From NCBI RefSeq assembly GCF_963678975.1, contig NC_089277.1, positions 24,006,672-24,070,671 on the forward strand: DNA of 64,000 bases, written 5' to 3'. Numbering within the stretch: position 1 is the stretch's first letter; each line of letters starts with the position of its first letter. Below the pieces are notes generated by a model. It was given only the letters and a program-made list of their open reading frames with translations. It was not told the origin of the DNA and ran no database searches. This DNA is from Dysidea avara (Eukaryota > Porifera > Demospongiae > Dictyoceratida > Dysideidae). The position numbers were made by a program, and so were the translations under genes. Positions 1 to 10,660 of the stretch are shown one piece after another.

Positions 1-206
1 ACCTTCTTTTTTAAGTCGCAAAAGTAACACAAATGTGAATTTAAGCCGACTTGATAGCACTGTTACAAGGCGGCTTTTACTGAGCCCGTAGAGAATGCAA
101 GAATTACCGGAGAATTATGGAAGAATACGGAATATGACTGGGCGCGCTCCAGCCGGCTTGTATTCGTATCCTGGAATTAGGTATTACCGTAAACGGGGAA
201 TCCAAG
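1..206. other. 5' flank of the sulfotransferase gene
   Basis: Upstream sequence of the first gene, cut by the window edge. It is somewhat richer in G and C than most of the window. I see no clear TATA box or repeat; it presumably holds the leader and part of the promoter. Confidence 0.4.
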
Positions 207-1577
207 ATGAACTATTACAAGAAAATCGACACAGCTGAGGACCTACCGCTAAAACCAAACATTTTCAGCGCTTTTAAAACTATCTTGTTTCAGTTTATCA
301 CGTCATTATTATGGATCCCGTTATCGCTAGTTTGTGCACCATTCTACCTGCTCGGTCTGATCGTTTGGGGACGACCCCCGATAATACCATCATGTTCTAG
401 ATTCTACAGGTATTTTACTGCTACGTGGACAGAAGGAAAACCCGAGGATAGTATTCCTTTCACTAATAGAATTTTGGCATTCCAAATAATACTTGACATT
501 ACGATAAAGTCACCCATCAACGGAGTTTGTTGGTTCCTGGATGAACTCCTCTATCCTTCATACCACAATACTGATATTAAGGATCCAGTCTTCATCATAT
601 CGGCTAGCCGCAGTGGCTCCACACAGTTAATTGAATATTTAGGTGAGGATAAAGATAATTTCATTGTTCCTATGGTGATTGAAGGGTTCTTCCCTTACAT
701 TTGGGTTTGGAGGCTGGTGTTACCAAGTTGTAAAATGCTGGGAATAGATAAACATTTGGAGGCAAGGTTTTTATCAGGATCTGGTGAAGAGCTCAGAAAA
801 CGCCACAATATTGATTTATGCAAGTCAGATACCTGGGAAGTGATACTGGGCTCAGGACACTTATTGACTTTTCTCTGTCAATATTTAGGTTGTTCATTTT
901 TCAAGTGGGGGTTTGTGTTTTCTGCCTTAAAGAACCATCCGGTGGATAAACAGTTTTGTAAATGCTTTGTTGACCTAAACGATTGTATAATGAAGAAAGT
1001 GATGTATCATCGTGGCTCACCAAAGCAACATTTAATGATTAAAGGACATTGTTTGTTTGCTGCTAAATATTTGGAGGAAAATTATCAGGGTTCTAAATTT
1101 ATCACCACAGTACGAGATCCAATTGCACGAATCCAAAGTTTAGTTAATTATGCAAAAGTGAAGTCATCTAATGCTCCACCACATAAACTTCTTGGGTTGT
1201 TTCCATTGACATGGCGAGTAGCACGTGATTGGTCTGTAGAAATAGCAATATCTTATTGTGAAGAGGAGATGTCGTTTTACAATCAGTCTGAAGAAAACAC
1301 AAAAAATAGACTTGCCATCTCTTTCACTGGTTATGTTAATAACTTGACTGGTACACTTCAAAACATTTACTCATTTTTAAACATTCCCTTACCAGTCGAA
1401 GTGTTGTCTAAAGCTTTTTCGCTACAGAGCAGCACACATAATCGTGCAAAGAGAAAGAGTACATATGATCCCAATTATAACCGAAGCCTATCCAGTCTTG
1501 GTGTAGATGAGGACAGGTTAAGAGAACATCTTACTGACTACATTAACTGGATGAAGGAACTTGATAAGAAGAACTGA
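207..1577 (+). CDS. Membrane-anchored sulfotransferase-family protein, single exon
   Basis: A complete 456-residue frame from an ATG at 207 to a stop at 1577. Residues about 25-55 form a long hydrophobic stretch, suggesting a type II anchor as in Golgi sulfotransferases. At about residue 128 the motif ISASRSGSTQL fits the 5'-phosphosulfate-binding loop of PAPS-dependent sulfotransferases, and near residue 298 FITTVRDPIARIQSL fits the 3'-phosphate-binding motif (arginine, then serine seven residues on). By family knowledge such enzymes move sulfate from PAPS to sugars or other acceptors; the acceptor cannot be read here. The closest general match is the Sulfotransfer_3 type. The lack of introns is notable for an animal gene and could reflect retroposition or simply an intron-poor family. 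It lies outside the duplicated block, so only one copy is present. Confidence 0.85.
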   Translation: MNYYKKIDTAEDLPLKPNIFSAFKTILFQFITSLLWIPLSLVCAPFYLLGLIVWGRPPIIPSCSRFYRYFTATWTEGKPEDSIPFTNRILAFQIILDITIKSPINGVCWFLDELLYPSYHNTDIKDPVFIISASRSGSTQLIEYLGEDKDNFIVPMVIEGFFPYIWVWRLVLPSCKMLGIDKHLEARFLSGSGEELRKRHNIDLCKSDTWEVILGSGHLLTFLCQYLGCSFFKWGFVFSALKNHPVDKQFCKCFVDLNDCIMKKVMYHRGSPKQHLMIKGHCLFAAKYLEENYQGSKFITTVRDPIARIQSLVNYAKVKSSNAPPHKLLGLFPLTWRVARDWSVEIAISYCEEEMSFYNQSEENTKNRLAISFTGYVNNLTGTLQNIYSFLNIPLPVEVLSKAFSLQSSTHNRAKRKSTYDPNYNRSLSSLGVDEDRLREHLTDYINWMKELDKKN

Positions 1578-1635
1578 AATGTATAGTTTGCTATATATGA
1601 TAGTTTAACACAGTCATCCACACTAGTTTGGCTAG

Positions 1636-1706
1636 ACTTTTTACAGTATTTATTAAGGCTTTACAGTACAAGTGTTGAAGGTCTGTAAGACGCCTGATCT
1701 TACAGC
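1636..1706 (-). repeat. SINE 3' tail fragment
   Basis: Read on the minus strand, this stretch matches the 3' part of the SINE-like repeats at 33460-33566 and 34800-35036: a short hairpin around a CTACAGACCTTC-type core, then CTGTAAAGC and TTAATAA. Only the tail is present. Confidence 0.5.
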
Positions 1707-3428
1707 CTGTTGAAAGATGTTGTATTAAGTATGTTTGAAAAGGTGCAGAAAGGAGAAAAATTTATGACCAGACCTGGGCATTAGTCCAAGTGTACCCTAC
1801 TAACTGGGGTAGTTAACGGTATCAAATATGTACAGCAACATTGCATAGATAAGAATACCTTCAGGATAAGAATACCTTCAGTTACATAGCACTAGATAAA
1901 ATAGGTGCTTGTATAGGTATACTGCTTTGCACAAAATTTGAGAGTGGTTCATGATGTTGGTCTTATAATGTGATAAGTGTCAAGACAACAACAAACAACA
2001 AAACGCTGCAACATAATAGCATTACAGTATATACATATAAGACAATTCATCCTAAATACTACTTACACCTTGTATAGATACAACTGGTATGATGTGAGAG
2101 CTGTAGCCTTTTAAATGACAGGTTTGTTAATGCTTTTGTTGGCTGTGAGCCATATGTATAGCAATCATTCAATTCTCGTATATCAAATAACTCCAGTCTG
2201 CTCACCAATACCGCTCTTGTTACCTGATATCCTTCAGCTACCTAGAGCTGTATAGCACTTGTACACTTGAATGCATACTACACATTCCTCTGTCACGTAA
2301 TATGTAGGAGATGATAGCTCATTGAATAACTAAATGTGAACTATCATCTCCTAATCACATATCCCACAAGAAGAAGCATCACCTTAAATTAAAGGTTATT
2401 AGAGCTAAATATGTACTATCACATGCTATGAAAACCATATAAAGGGCTGTGGCATAGCTAATGGGTATATGTGACCAGGCCTGCGAAAACAGGACATGTG
2501 GGCACAAACTAAATTTCATCAATCAACGAGTCATATCTCAGCATTGGTCAGACAGGAGTAGAATATTTACATTTTGTAACCTGACAGAGTGTGTCTTAAA
2601 GCCAATTAAACCATAACATGATGATATAAAAAGTTATGAGTCATGAAAGTTAAGACAGATTTTATCTGCCCACATGTCCTGTTTTTGCAGGTCCAGTATA
2701 GTATGATGTCCATTGGGTGACCAGTGGCAATTATGCCAAGAGTATATTGATATACAGCGTATATAATGGGTATAATATAGCAAAATCAACCAACTCGGTG
2801 AAGCTCTAAAACAAATCCCATATATCCCCGAAGAACTCTGGGATCTTCTGCCCATTATTTGTAATTCATGGTTGAATACATAGTTCTACCGGCTACTATA
2901 TATAAAAGATGATAAGCATTGGAATCTGATTGGCAATACATTTAGTCATATTGACAATAATTAGTGACTATAATAGCTAAACGTAATAGTGAAAGAGTGT
3001 AGCATTACAGAATCTTTCTGCAAAATGTCTGAGCCATGCATGGTGGATGGCTAGCCACTCCATCCATTGTTAGCAGGAGCGGATCCAGGAACTGGCAAGG
3101 GGAGGGGCACAAACAGGCTACGTTGTAGGTGGTTGTGGAGAGCAGATTCTCTTAGTTGTTATAAATTAGTTTTAAGCAGTAATGATCACTCCTTAGTAGG
3201 TTGATTTTTGTCATTGTGGCCTTTGCAGATGGTTGTGAAGTCTTAAAAGTTGTTTAAAAGGCTATGAAACTAATGAAAGTCTTGGACACTAGCAATATGA
3301 TAATAGTTTTTAGAGGCGCTCAGTAAATAGATGGTTTGACTGCTCTTTAACTTCTTTTAACATTGGATTCAGATGAGTTTGCAATAAGTGGTGGTAAAAT
3401 GTAGTTTTCATGAGTTGTGTATATTAAA
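1707..3428. other. Intergenic, repeat-derived, no gene seen
   Basis: It contains a 17-bp direct duplication near 1845-1875, a short hairpin at 2304-2354 with 14-bp arms reading TAGGAGATGATAG, and, near 3075-3115, a fragment resembling the end of the hAT element found at 11438. The foldback element at 2471-2695 is listed separately. Nothing looks protein-coding. Confidence 0.5.
2471..2695. mobile_element. Foldback MITE, GTGACC family
   Basis: The left end reads GTGACCAGGCCTGCGAAAAC and the right end is its near reverse complement, ending in TTTTTGCAGGTC. The arms also share the block ACAGGACATGTGGGCA. No coding capacity. Relatives occur at 21907, 34104 and 51707. Confidence 0.6.
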
Positions 3429-3459
3429 TACCTCAGTCTTGATAATTTATGTACGTATA

Positions 3460-3711
3460 TGCGACCGAATTTTGGAAATCACCCTTATGGTCGTGCCTGC
3501 AAACAAGTAGAATTTAGCATGGTGCTGTTAATGGTAGAAGACACTTTTCAAGTATTTCTAAATTTTTTCTTGTAATTCAAGGTATCTATGGTTTATTCTA
3601 TACCCTTAAGTGGGTAGGATATATAATAACTTATGTATAACGCTGTGTTTCAGAACTAAATATTTAATATGTTGAATGTGCTCATAAGGGTGATTTTCCA
3701 AAATTCAGTCA
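3460..3711. mobile_element. Foldback MITE, GTGACC family
   Basis: The left end, GCGACCGAATTTTGGAAATC followed by ACCCTTATG, is mirrored at the right end by CATAAGGGTGATTTTCC and AAAATTCAGTCA. It is non-coding and also present in copy 2, so it predates the duplication. Confidence 0.65.
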
Positions 3712-5349
3712 TATTATAGTATACAATTGTTGATGGACCAGGGTTTCTGGCTACTGCCTTGCTGAACTATCTTATAAAAGGGCAGCTCCAGAAATTTTAG
3801 TGACAGGTCTCCAATTTTCATTACATGTACAGTTAAACCTGGGGGTATGCACTTGCACTCCCCTATTGAAAATTATGTATTCTGAGATTGAATCTGATAA
3901 CAAATTTCACCAAAAAGTCATTTAAAAGCTGACAGTTTAAAACATGTTAGAGAACTGCAACAGGTTAAAGAGTTTAGAGATGGTGTTACAGTATCTGAAG
4001 TTAGAAGCATACAGCAGACGTGAATATTGTTCTGGGGCATATCCCAAGAATAATTTCAGGACTTAACCACTCTGAAATATGCTAATTTTTACTATGTGGC
4101 AAACTAAAAATATGGTTGCTCTATTAGAGTAGTTGACTGCTCTATTAAAGTATTTAGACCTTAACCTTTGATACCTCAGTTGCAAATCAATTTTAATTGG
4201 CTGAATATACTTGACCAGTTTCTGGAAACCTCAGAAACTAGATCTGCTCTGTTATAAAACCTGTACAATATATAGCTCTGCACAGAATACACCTATAACA
4301 TGCAGTGGTAGTAGCTAGACAGGATCTTAGAATGCAGCTCCCTTGAAAATGCTGACTGAATACTGAAAAGTTTTATTTAGCTAACTATTTTGACAACAAT
4401 CAAAGGAAAGTTACTAAAGAAAATAGGTAATACTGTATACATTTGTTTGACTAAATGCATGTACCCATGTATATGCACAGTTATAGCTGCTTACCATATA
4501 CAACATTCAAAATATTTAATTGTGGGTTTTAATTAGCATGTAGGCTTGCCGTTGGGACTACAGCATTTATAAGATAGCCATTGGTAGCATTTGTGTAGTT
4601 AAAAGTCACACTACACAACTAGAAAGATGAAACATCACTGAATGAGATTATACAGCACGATTGACATGTATACTAAATATTTTTAGAGGAGCCCTCTTGA
4701 CCCCCTAAATCTGCTCCAGAGCTTATGTAGGTTCCACTGTACATACTGTGAATCTAGGATATCATTTGAATATCCAATTTACTGGCACTGGCCACACATA
4801 AGTCTCCCATTTGCAGTTCCTCCATAGTTTCACTTGCAACTACAAAAGCATTAAACTGTCACCCCTTGTGCAAAAGCAGGGTAATTTGTTATTTTGAAAA
4901 ATATGTAATGGTATAAATGGCATTATATGTGTAGATCTATACACAACAATTCATGATATTATGTTGAAAGTGTTTTACAATGACTTGTTTGTATAGCAAT
5001 GATGTTTATATACATGTAACTGTGTAGCAGCTATTGTTATATTAGATGTATGTTTTGGTTTTCATTTCATGATTAATTTTTTTTTGCATATAAAGTAATC
5101 AGTAATTGTATGGTAAACAACAAGGTAGCTAATCCAACATTGTTCATATGTGCATGTAATACTGTACACTACAGTGAGATCATTTTAGTGTGTTTACTCA
5201 GTCTGTCAATGAAATCAGCTGCAGGTATACATATTGCTTATACAGTTATGTCATGGTATCTGTATGTTGTATTTACAAATTAAATTTATAGAGAGATCAG
5301 TAAAAGGACCATATACAGTTAAGTGTATTGAATATGAAGTGCACGTACA
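3712..5349. other. Intergenic region upstream of the beta-helix membrane protein
   Basis: The part at 3835-4260 belongs to a dispersed repeat family also seen at 11282-11437 plus 15042-15130, 37420-39300 and 44835-45080. Recurring words are GAAGCATACAGCAG, TGACTGCTCTATTA and CTTGACCAGTTTCTGGAAA. The rest up to 5349 is the probable promoter and leader of the next gene; no TATA box can be called with confidence. Confidence 0.5.
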
Positions 5350-8300
5350 GTGTTATGTAGTGTACTAAATTTGATTGGTTTGTTGCTAGCTTCATTATTC
5401 ATTTGCAATATTCTCTTAGTGATCATCATATTTTATATTTCACTTACTGGACTACTAACCATCATACTTGCTGCTCATAATCAATATCATGTTCATCCTG
5501 ATGATGCCCAATGTCTACAACCACCTTGTCATACACTAGAATACTTCATTAACAACTCTAATGATTACTTTGTGTCTGATACAACACTACTCTTTGGTCA
5601 AGGAGAGTATTATCACATAAAAGGCAACATTACAATTCAGAATGTCACAAATTTTTCACTATTAGGTATCAGTAACCATACCTTACCTGTAAGTGTCATT
5701 AAATGCTTGCCACTATATTCCATATATTTCTACAATGTAATTGATCTTACAATGAGAAACTTGAAGTTTGATGAATGTGGTACTTCATCGCCATCATTTG
5801 TTTATAGTATTCCACATTACTATGGTGAATTTGCATCTTTGTTTTTAGACTACTGCACTAATATCAACATTGCCAACATATACATTAACAACCCGGTAGG
5901 GTATGGGACATTTGCCTTTAATGTGATGGGAAACAATATCCTTGAAAATGTTACTATAATTATGGGTAAGCATGAAATAAACGGTGATTCTATATGTAGC
6001 CATGGAGTGTACTGGGTTACTGGAGATAACAACGCTGCAAAATATGACAAGATAGTTATGGTCAAAATTAGCAACATTGTTTTGAGAGATCATTGCAAGT
6101 CTTGTATATGTAATTCTGATAGGAGCATGCTTGAAATATTATTAAACGGCTACTTCAGTGTCTTTGTAGTTGTTACAAGCTCTAAATTTTCTAACTGGAA
6201 TGGTGGCATGGTGAAGACTTATATTCATTCTTTATCACTTATCAACATACATTTTAGCAAATGCACTTTTGTTTCTAGCAGTGTAACACATGGCCTGATT
6301 GATTTCCAATATGACGTCTCTTGTATCTTTGAGACAAACAAGCATCACCCAAGACTTGAGATTCACTTTTCTGAAACTTCATTTATAAATATTCATCGTA
6401 GAGATGCTGACACTAGTTTAGATCTTAAACTCCTGAAAATTAGGGTAGCGTCAGAGTGTCTTTATGCCAAAATTAAAATTATATTAAATAATATAGAATT
6501 TTATAACAATGGTTTAGCTTTATTGGAAGTGCTCCAGCACAGTCAAGATCAGACATCCATCATGATTTACACTGAAGGTAATTTCATTGCAGACACTAAT
6601 AAGAATGTTTATAGTGCTGATGGTAAATTAACATCATTTAAAAATGTACAATTGCACTTCAATGGAATTACAAAATTCATTAATAATGTTTTCAGTGAAA
6701 TTATTCATTTATTGTCTTCAAAGTTGACTGTCTCTAACACAGTACTGTTTGACAATAATTACAGTGTACAGGTAATTTCTATCATTGGTGTACGGTTGTA
6801 TTTGATGCTCTCAGGTAATATGACACTGACACTGTCCAATAACACAGTTCACAATCAACTAATACACGTTCACCTTGCATCCAATAATCCTTATCCTTAC
6901 TGTCTGTTCCAATACTACACACCCATTCACAACAGATATGAAGACTTTGAAATCAAAATATTCCAAAACAAACATAAATTGCCATATCCTACTGAATTAA
7001 TATATGGTTATATCTATCAGTTAACATCACATTGTGAGTGGGCTCCTGGTGCAGCATTTCAAAATGTCACCCCAAATATTGTGAATAATAGAATCATCAA
7101 TGTCAAGCATGAAAATAGCCTACTGTTAGACTCAATAGGTATTCACACCACAGTTTGCTACTGTCCATCATCATCACATTACAACTGTAGTGTTGATCAA
7201 TTAGGTCCTGTATATCCTGGTGAAAATTTGACTGTGGATTTGTGTCTGCCTTATAATGATGAGGATAGTGGCATCTTGTATGTGGAAACATACAATAAAA
7301 ATTTACCGAAATCAGCATGCCAAATTTATAAATTTGACAGTATGAGATATGTATTCTATAGCAACCAATGTAAGGCTGTTCATTTTCCAATTGCTTCAGA
7401 ACAAGCAGCAGTTTGTGAGTTATTCCTAACAGCACAGCCAAACTTATATACTGATTATGATGCCTTTTATGTAAACCTTCTTCCATGTCCATTAGGATTT
7501 ACATTACAACATGGAATTTGTGACTGTGATCCTGATCTTAGAAAATACATTGATGAGTGTATGATAAGTAGTCAAACAGTCAGAAGACTTTCTAATACTT
7601 ATATATTAGGTATTAACTCAACCAAACAGTACAAGGTGTCCACTGATTGTCCCACCTACTATTGCTTACAAGGTACGACAAGGATTAATTTACATCATCC
7701 AGATGATCAATGTCAGCCTCACAGAACTGGTTTGCTATGCTCACAATGTACAGAACGGTACAGTGTAGTGTTTGGTTCAAACCAGTGTAAAATGTGTTCA
7801 GATCTTCATTTATTATTTATACTTTATTTTGTTTGTACTGGTTTATTACTTATTGTGCTTCTTCTTGTCCTAAACTTGACAGTAACCTTGGGGACTATTA
7901 ATAGTATCACTGTATATGTAAACTTAGTTTGGATAAGTGGTCCGTATTTGCATTTCAAGCAAAGATTTGTGGCAATTTTACAGCCCTACATTTACATTGC
8001 TAATTTTGCACCACCATTTGTTTTGTGCTTTTATAATGGTATGGATCTGTATGCTAAAGTGTGGATACAACTTGCTTATCCAATATACTTGATAATAATC
8101 ACTATTACATTTATTTTGGGTAGCCGTTACTCCACTAAACTTTATCGCTTAACATTTAATAGAGCACTACCAGTACTAGCAACCTTTTTTATGCTTACTT
8201 ACACTAGTATACTACAAGCCATATCTAGTACACCTTTGTACACTACCATCATCACTATACCAAGTCACACTTCCAAGAATCTTTGGTTACTTGATCCAAC

Positions 8301-8970
8301 TATTCCACTATTTGGATGGAAGTTTTCACTTTTGATTAGTGTATGCTTGTTGTTGTTTCTGTTCTTGTTAATGTTCAATGTCATATTGTTGTTTACCAAA
8401 CCACTGATGAGATTCAAAATTATTCATCGATTTAAGCCATTAATAGATGCTTTTCAAGGACCATTCAAAAGTCGGCACTACTACTGGATTGGAATACAAT
8501 TATTGATCAGAAATGTTTTTGTGTTGCTTTCTATATTAGGAAAAACTGTATATCTCACATTTAGTTGTATAATAATGATAACTCTGGCTACAATTCATGG
8601 TTACATTCAGCCCTACAAGAGTAAGTTAATTAACATTCAGGAATCATTACTGCTATACAACTTTGCCATAATGTGTGTCCTCCTTATATTCAATGGAAAT
8701 GAAACAATGAACATAATCACAATGAATGTGATGGTTGGTCTGTCATTTCTTCACTGTCTGGTCGTTGTAGCTTATCATGTGTTTGCATTCATCATTGCCG
8801 TCCATTGTACCAGACTAGTAAAATCTGCAGCAAACATAAGGAATTGCATAGTGCATTATTGCTACCATAAAAGGCAAAGAAAAGTTCACGTTGAAAACTT
8901 GTGTACAGAAATTCCAGAAGTTGCATATAATTTTGCTAACTTTCGTGAACCATTAATAGGTGAAGATTGA
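5350..8970 (+). CDS. Beta-helix ectodomain protein with C-terminal multi-pass membrane region; start codon lost
   Basis: The frame is open for 1,206 codons. A hydrophobic segment (residues about 5-42) resembles a signal or anchor. Residues about 45-600 show irregular short repeats rich in Asn, Ile and Val with many N-glycosylation sites (NVTNFSLL, NMTLTLSNN), typical of a right-handed beta-helix. Residues about 600-815 are cysteine-rich, ending in CSQCTERYSVVFGSNQCKMC. Residues about 818-1160 hold some eight to ten membrane segments, followed by a short cytoplasmic tail. The architecture suggests a cell-surface receptor or channel-like protein; ligand and role are unknown, and any likeness of the membrane part to TRP-like families is a guess. 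The frame begins with GTG, not ATG. Where copy 2 reads ATGTATAGTGTA, this copy reads ATGTAGTGTA, so a 2-bp deletion puts a stop right after the ATG. It needs an upstream exon, a non-ATG start, or is a recent pseudogene. Confidence 0.75.
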   Translation: MLCSVLNLIGLLLASLFICNILLVIIIFYISLTGLLTIILAAHNQYHVHPDDAQCLQPPCHTLEYFINNSNDYFVSDTTLLFGQGEYYHIKGNITIQNVTNFSLLGISNHTLPVSVIKCLPLYSIYFYNVIDLTMRNLKFDECGTSSPSFVYSIPHYYGEFASLFLDYCTNINIANIYINNPVGYGTFAFNVMGNNILENVTIIMGKHEINGDSICSHGVYWVTGDNNAAKYDKIVMVKISNIVLRDHCKSCICNSDRSMLEILLNGYFSVFVVVTSSKFSNWNGGMVKTYIHSLSLINIHFSKCTFVSSSVTHGLIDFQYDVSCIFETNKHHPRLEIHFSETSFINIHRRDADTSLDLKLLKIRVASECLYAKIKIILNNIEFYNNGLALLEVLQHSQDQTSIMIYTEGNFIADTNKNVYSADGKLTSFKNVQLHFNGITKFINNVFSEIIHLLSSKLTVSNTVLFDNNYSVQVISIIGVRLYLMLSGNMTLTLSNNTVHNQLIHVHLASNNPYPYCLFQYYTPIHNRYEDFEIKIFQNKHKLPYPTELIYGYIYQLTSHCEWAPGAAFQNVTPNIVNNRIINVKHENSLLLDSIGIHTTVCYCPSSSHYNCSVDQLGPVYPGENLTVDLCLPYNDEDSGILYVETYNKNLPKSACQIYKFDSMRYVFYSNQCKAVHFPIASEQAAVCELFLTAQPNLYTDYDAFYVNLLPCPLGFTLQHGICDCDPDLRKYIDECMISSQTVRRLSNTYILGINSTKQYKVSTDCPTYYCLQGTTRINLHHPDDQCQPHRTGLLCSQCTERYSVVFGSNQCKMCSDLHLLFILYFVCTGLLLIVLLLVLNLTVTLGTINSITVYVNLVWISGPYLHFKQRFVAILQPYIYIANFAPPFVLCFYNGMDLYAKVWIQLAYPIYLIIITITFILGSRYSTKLYRLTFNRALPVLATFFMLTYTSILQAISSTPLYTTIITIPSHTSKNLWLLDPTIPLFGWKFSLLISVCLLLFLFLLMFNVILLFTKPLMRFKIIHRFKPLIDAFQGPFKSRHYYWIGIQLLIRNVFVLLSILGKTVYLTFSCIIMITLATIHGYIQPYKSKLINIQESLLLYNFAIMCVLLIFNGNETMNIITMNVMVGLSFLHCLVVVAYHVFAFIIAVHCTRLVKSAANIRNCIVHYCYHKRQRKVHVENLCTEIPEVAYNFANFREPLIGED

Positions 8971-9339
8971 ACATTATTGATTATGAGATGGTACTGCATT
9001 GTGTGTGTTGCACCATATAAACAATTTAAACATTTAAAAAATACTGTAGCTTTATCATGGACATGTATAACCAATATCAGTAATGCACATGATGTAATGA
9101 TAATTGTATATAAACATTTATAAAAAGCACATTCAGTAGATACATAGTTATAATAATGTTTTTGTGTGATTATACATGTATGCTGCAATGTGTTGTCAAC
9201 ATTAGATTTTACAAAAAGTGAGGTAGTATTTGAACACCTTTTGCTAACAAAATTTTAATTTTAATGTAGTGAAAATTAAGTTTGTAGTAATCAAGGAAAA
9301 TTAACATAAGAATTGTTTTTAATCATTAGAAACTATCCT
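8971..9339. other. 3' flank of the membrane protein gene
   Basis: AT-rich sequence matching 43972-44337 in copy 2, probably the 3' untranslated region and spacer. No further gene is seen. Confidence 0.4.
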
Positions 9340-10224
9340 CAGTGGCGTAGCCAAACCCGGGCAAGCCAGGGCATTGCCCGGGCATCAGACTTCTTTGCCC
9401 TACCATCAGCTCCTAGAGTAATTATAAAGACGTGGGCTGGATAGCTCGAGATTTTGCTAATGTTACTTAACTAGTCACTGTACAAGAATAAGTATAGCAC
9501 AACTTATACAACACTCACCGTGCCATTTTCGCCGATGGTTTCCTTCTTTTTGGCTAAACAGAGATGGGGTTATCCAAGGGATTTTCCCTCCGAGTAACTT
9601 GATTGTGCACAAATAGAGGAGGCAATAAATAGAAGCAAGATCACGTGATTACAAAAAACTGCGCAGCATTGTGGCAAGGAGTGAAGGACAAAGAATTGGT
9701 TTCACTATAGTGGGTTGGACGGTTTACATTTGGATTAAGTAATCACGGTAGCTATTGGTGTGGTCAAAACTCGGGAGGCAAAGCAGTCTAGAGGTGTTTG
9801 TGAAATTAGCACCCATCTATCCGTGTGGATACTGCTCAGTTCAAACGGTATGGAGTACTTGTTCAGTCAGCAATTCTTTTCTTTTTGATTCCACTTTTCT
9901 AGGCTAACAACTGTAGTGGCAGAGCATTAGTCATCACGTGATAGAGCGCCTCGTGCTTTAATTCAAGAATCTTAGTAGTCTGGTATTAAGACACATGTAG
10001 CTAGATGTATGTAATGTGTTAGAAGGCCAATAGCTAGCTAGGCGTTCGCTTCTATTAGGTTGATATTAGTCATCTTGCATACAGTAGTGTAGGATGATAC
10101 ATAATGCATTTTAAAAATGTTATATTGATGTCCATATGAAGATGGGCATGTGTACGTGTGTTATATAGGAAATGGCTTGCCCACCCATTGCCCAGGCATG
10201 GCGAAAACTCTGGCTACGCCACTG
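9340..10224. mobile_element. Non-autonomous hAT transposon, copy 1 only
   Basis: The 885-bp insertion has terminal inverted repeats starting CAGTGGCGTAGCCA and ending TGGCTACGCCACTG. It is flanked by perfect 8-bp duplications ACTATCCT (9332-9339 and 10225-10232). Copy 2 has the empty site with a single ACTATCCT near 44330. Ends and 8-bp duplication are diagnostic of hAT. No transposase is encoded. Confidence 0.92.
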
Positions 10225-10660
10225 ACTATCCTTATGGCCTCAAATTACTATCCAGATAGTAAATTGCTATCTGGATATCTGGTTAATACAGATATCTGTT
10301 TCAGCCCTAAAATCAAGTATGGATCATCATCCCTGTATTAAATCATGCAGTAATGCAACATGAGATGATAGTAAAGCACAGCTAAGTAGCTAGACAATCC
10401 GTATAATATTGTAGCTTCTGTGGATCATTCAAGGGTAGCTCCATGGAATTTTGGTTACATGTTTCTGTTGCATGCACACTTAACGCTCCCTCATGCAGGA
10501 AGGTTAAATTTTGAATATTATGTACGTATTGCAGTGAGACTGATCATGAATTCTAGATCTGGTAACAACAAAAAAATCTAATGTATATAAGTAAAACATA
10601 TATAGCTATTTAGGAATTGATTGATATATGCTGTTTAGTTCTATTAGCATAATATCTAAA

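Noticed and set aside
2304-2354. Hairpin with 14-bp arms as a microRNA precursor
   Set aside because: The arms are short for the loop length, no conservation test is possible, and the region is repeat-rich; nothing supports processing.
7103-7492. 129-residue minus-strand frame inside the membrane protein gene
   Set aside because: Shadow of the plus-strand frame; no motif, and the copy 2 version differs in extent.
10150-10341. 63-residue frame
   Set aside because: It spans the end of the hAT element and its flank; a chance frame.
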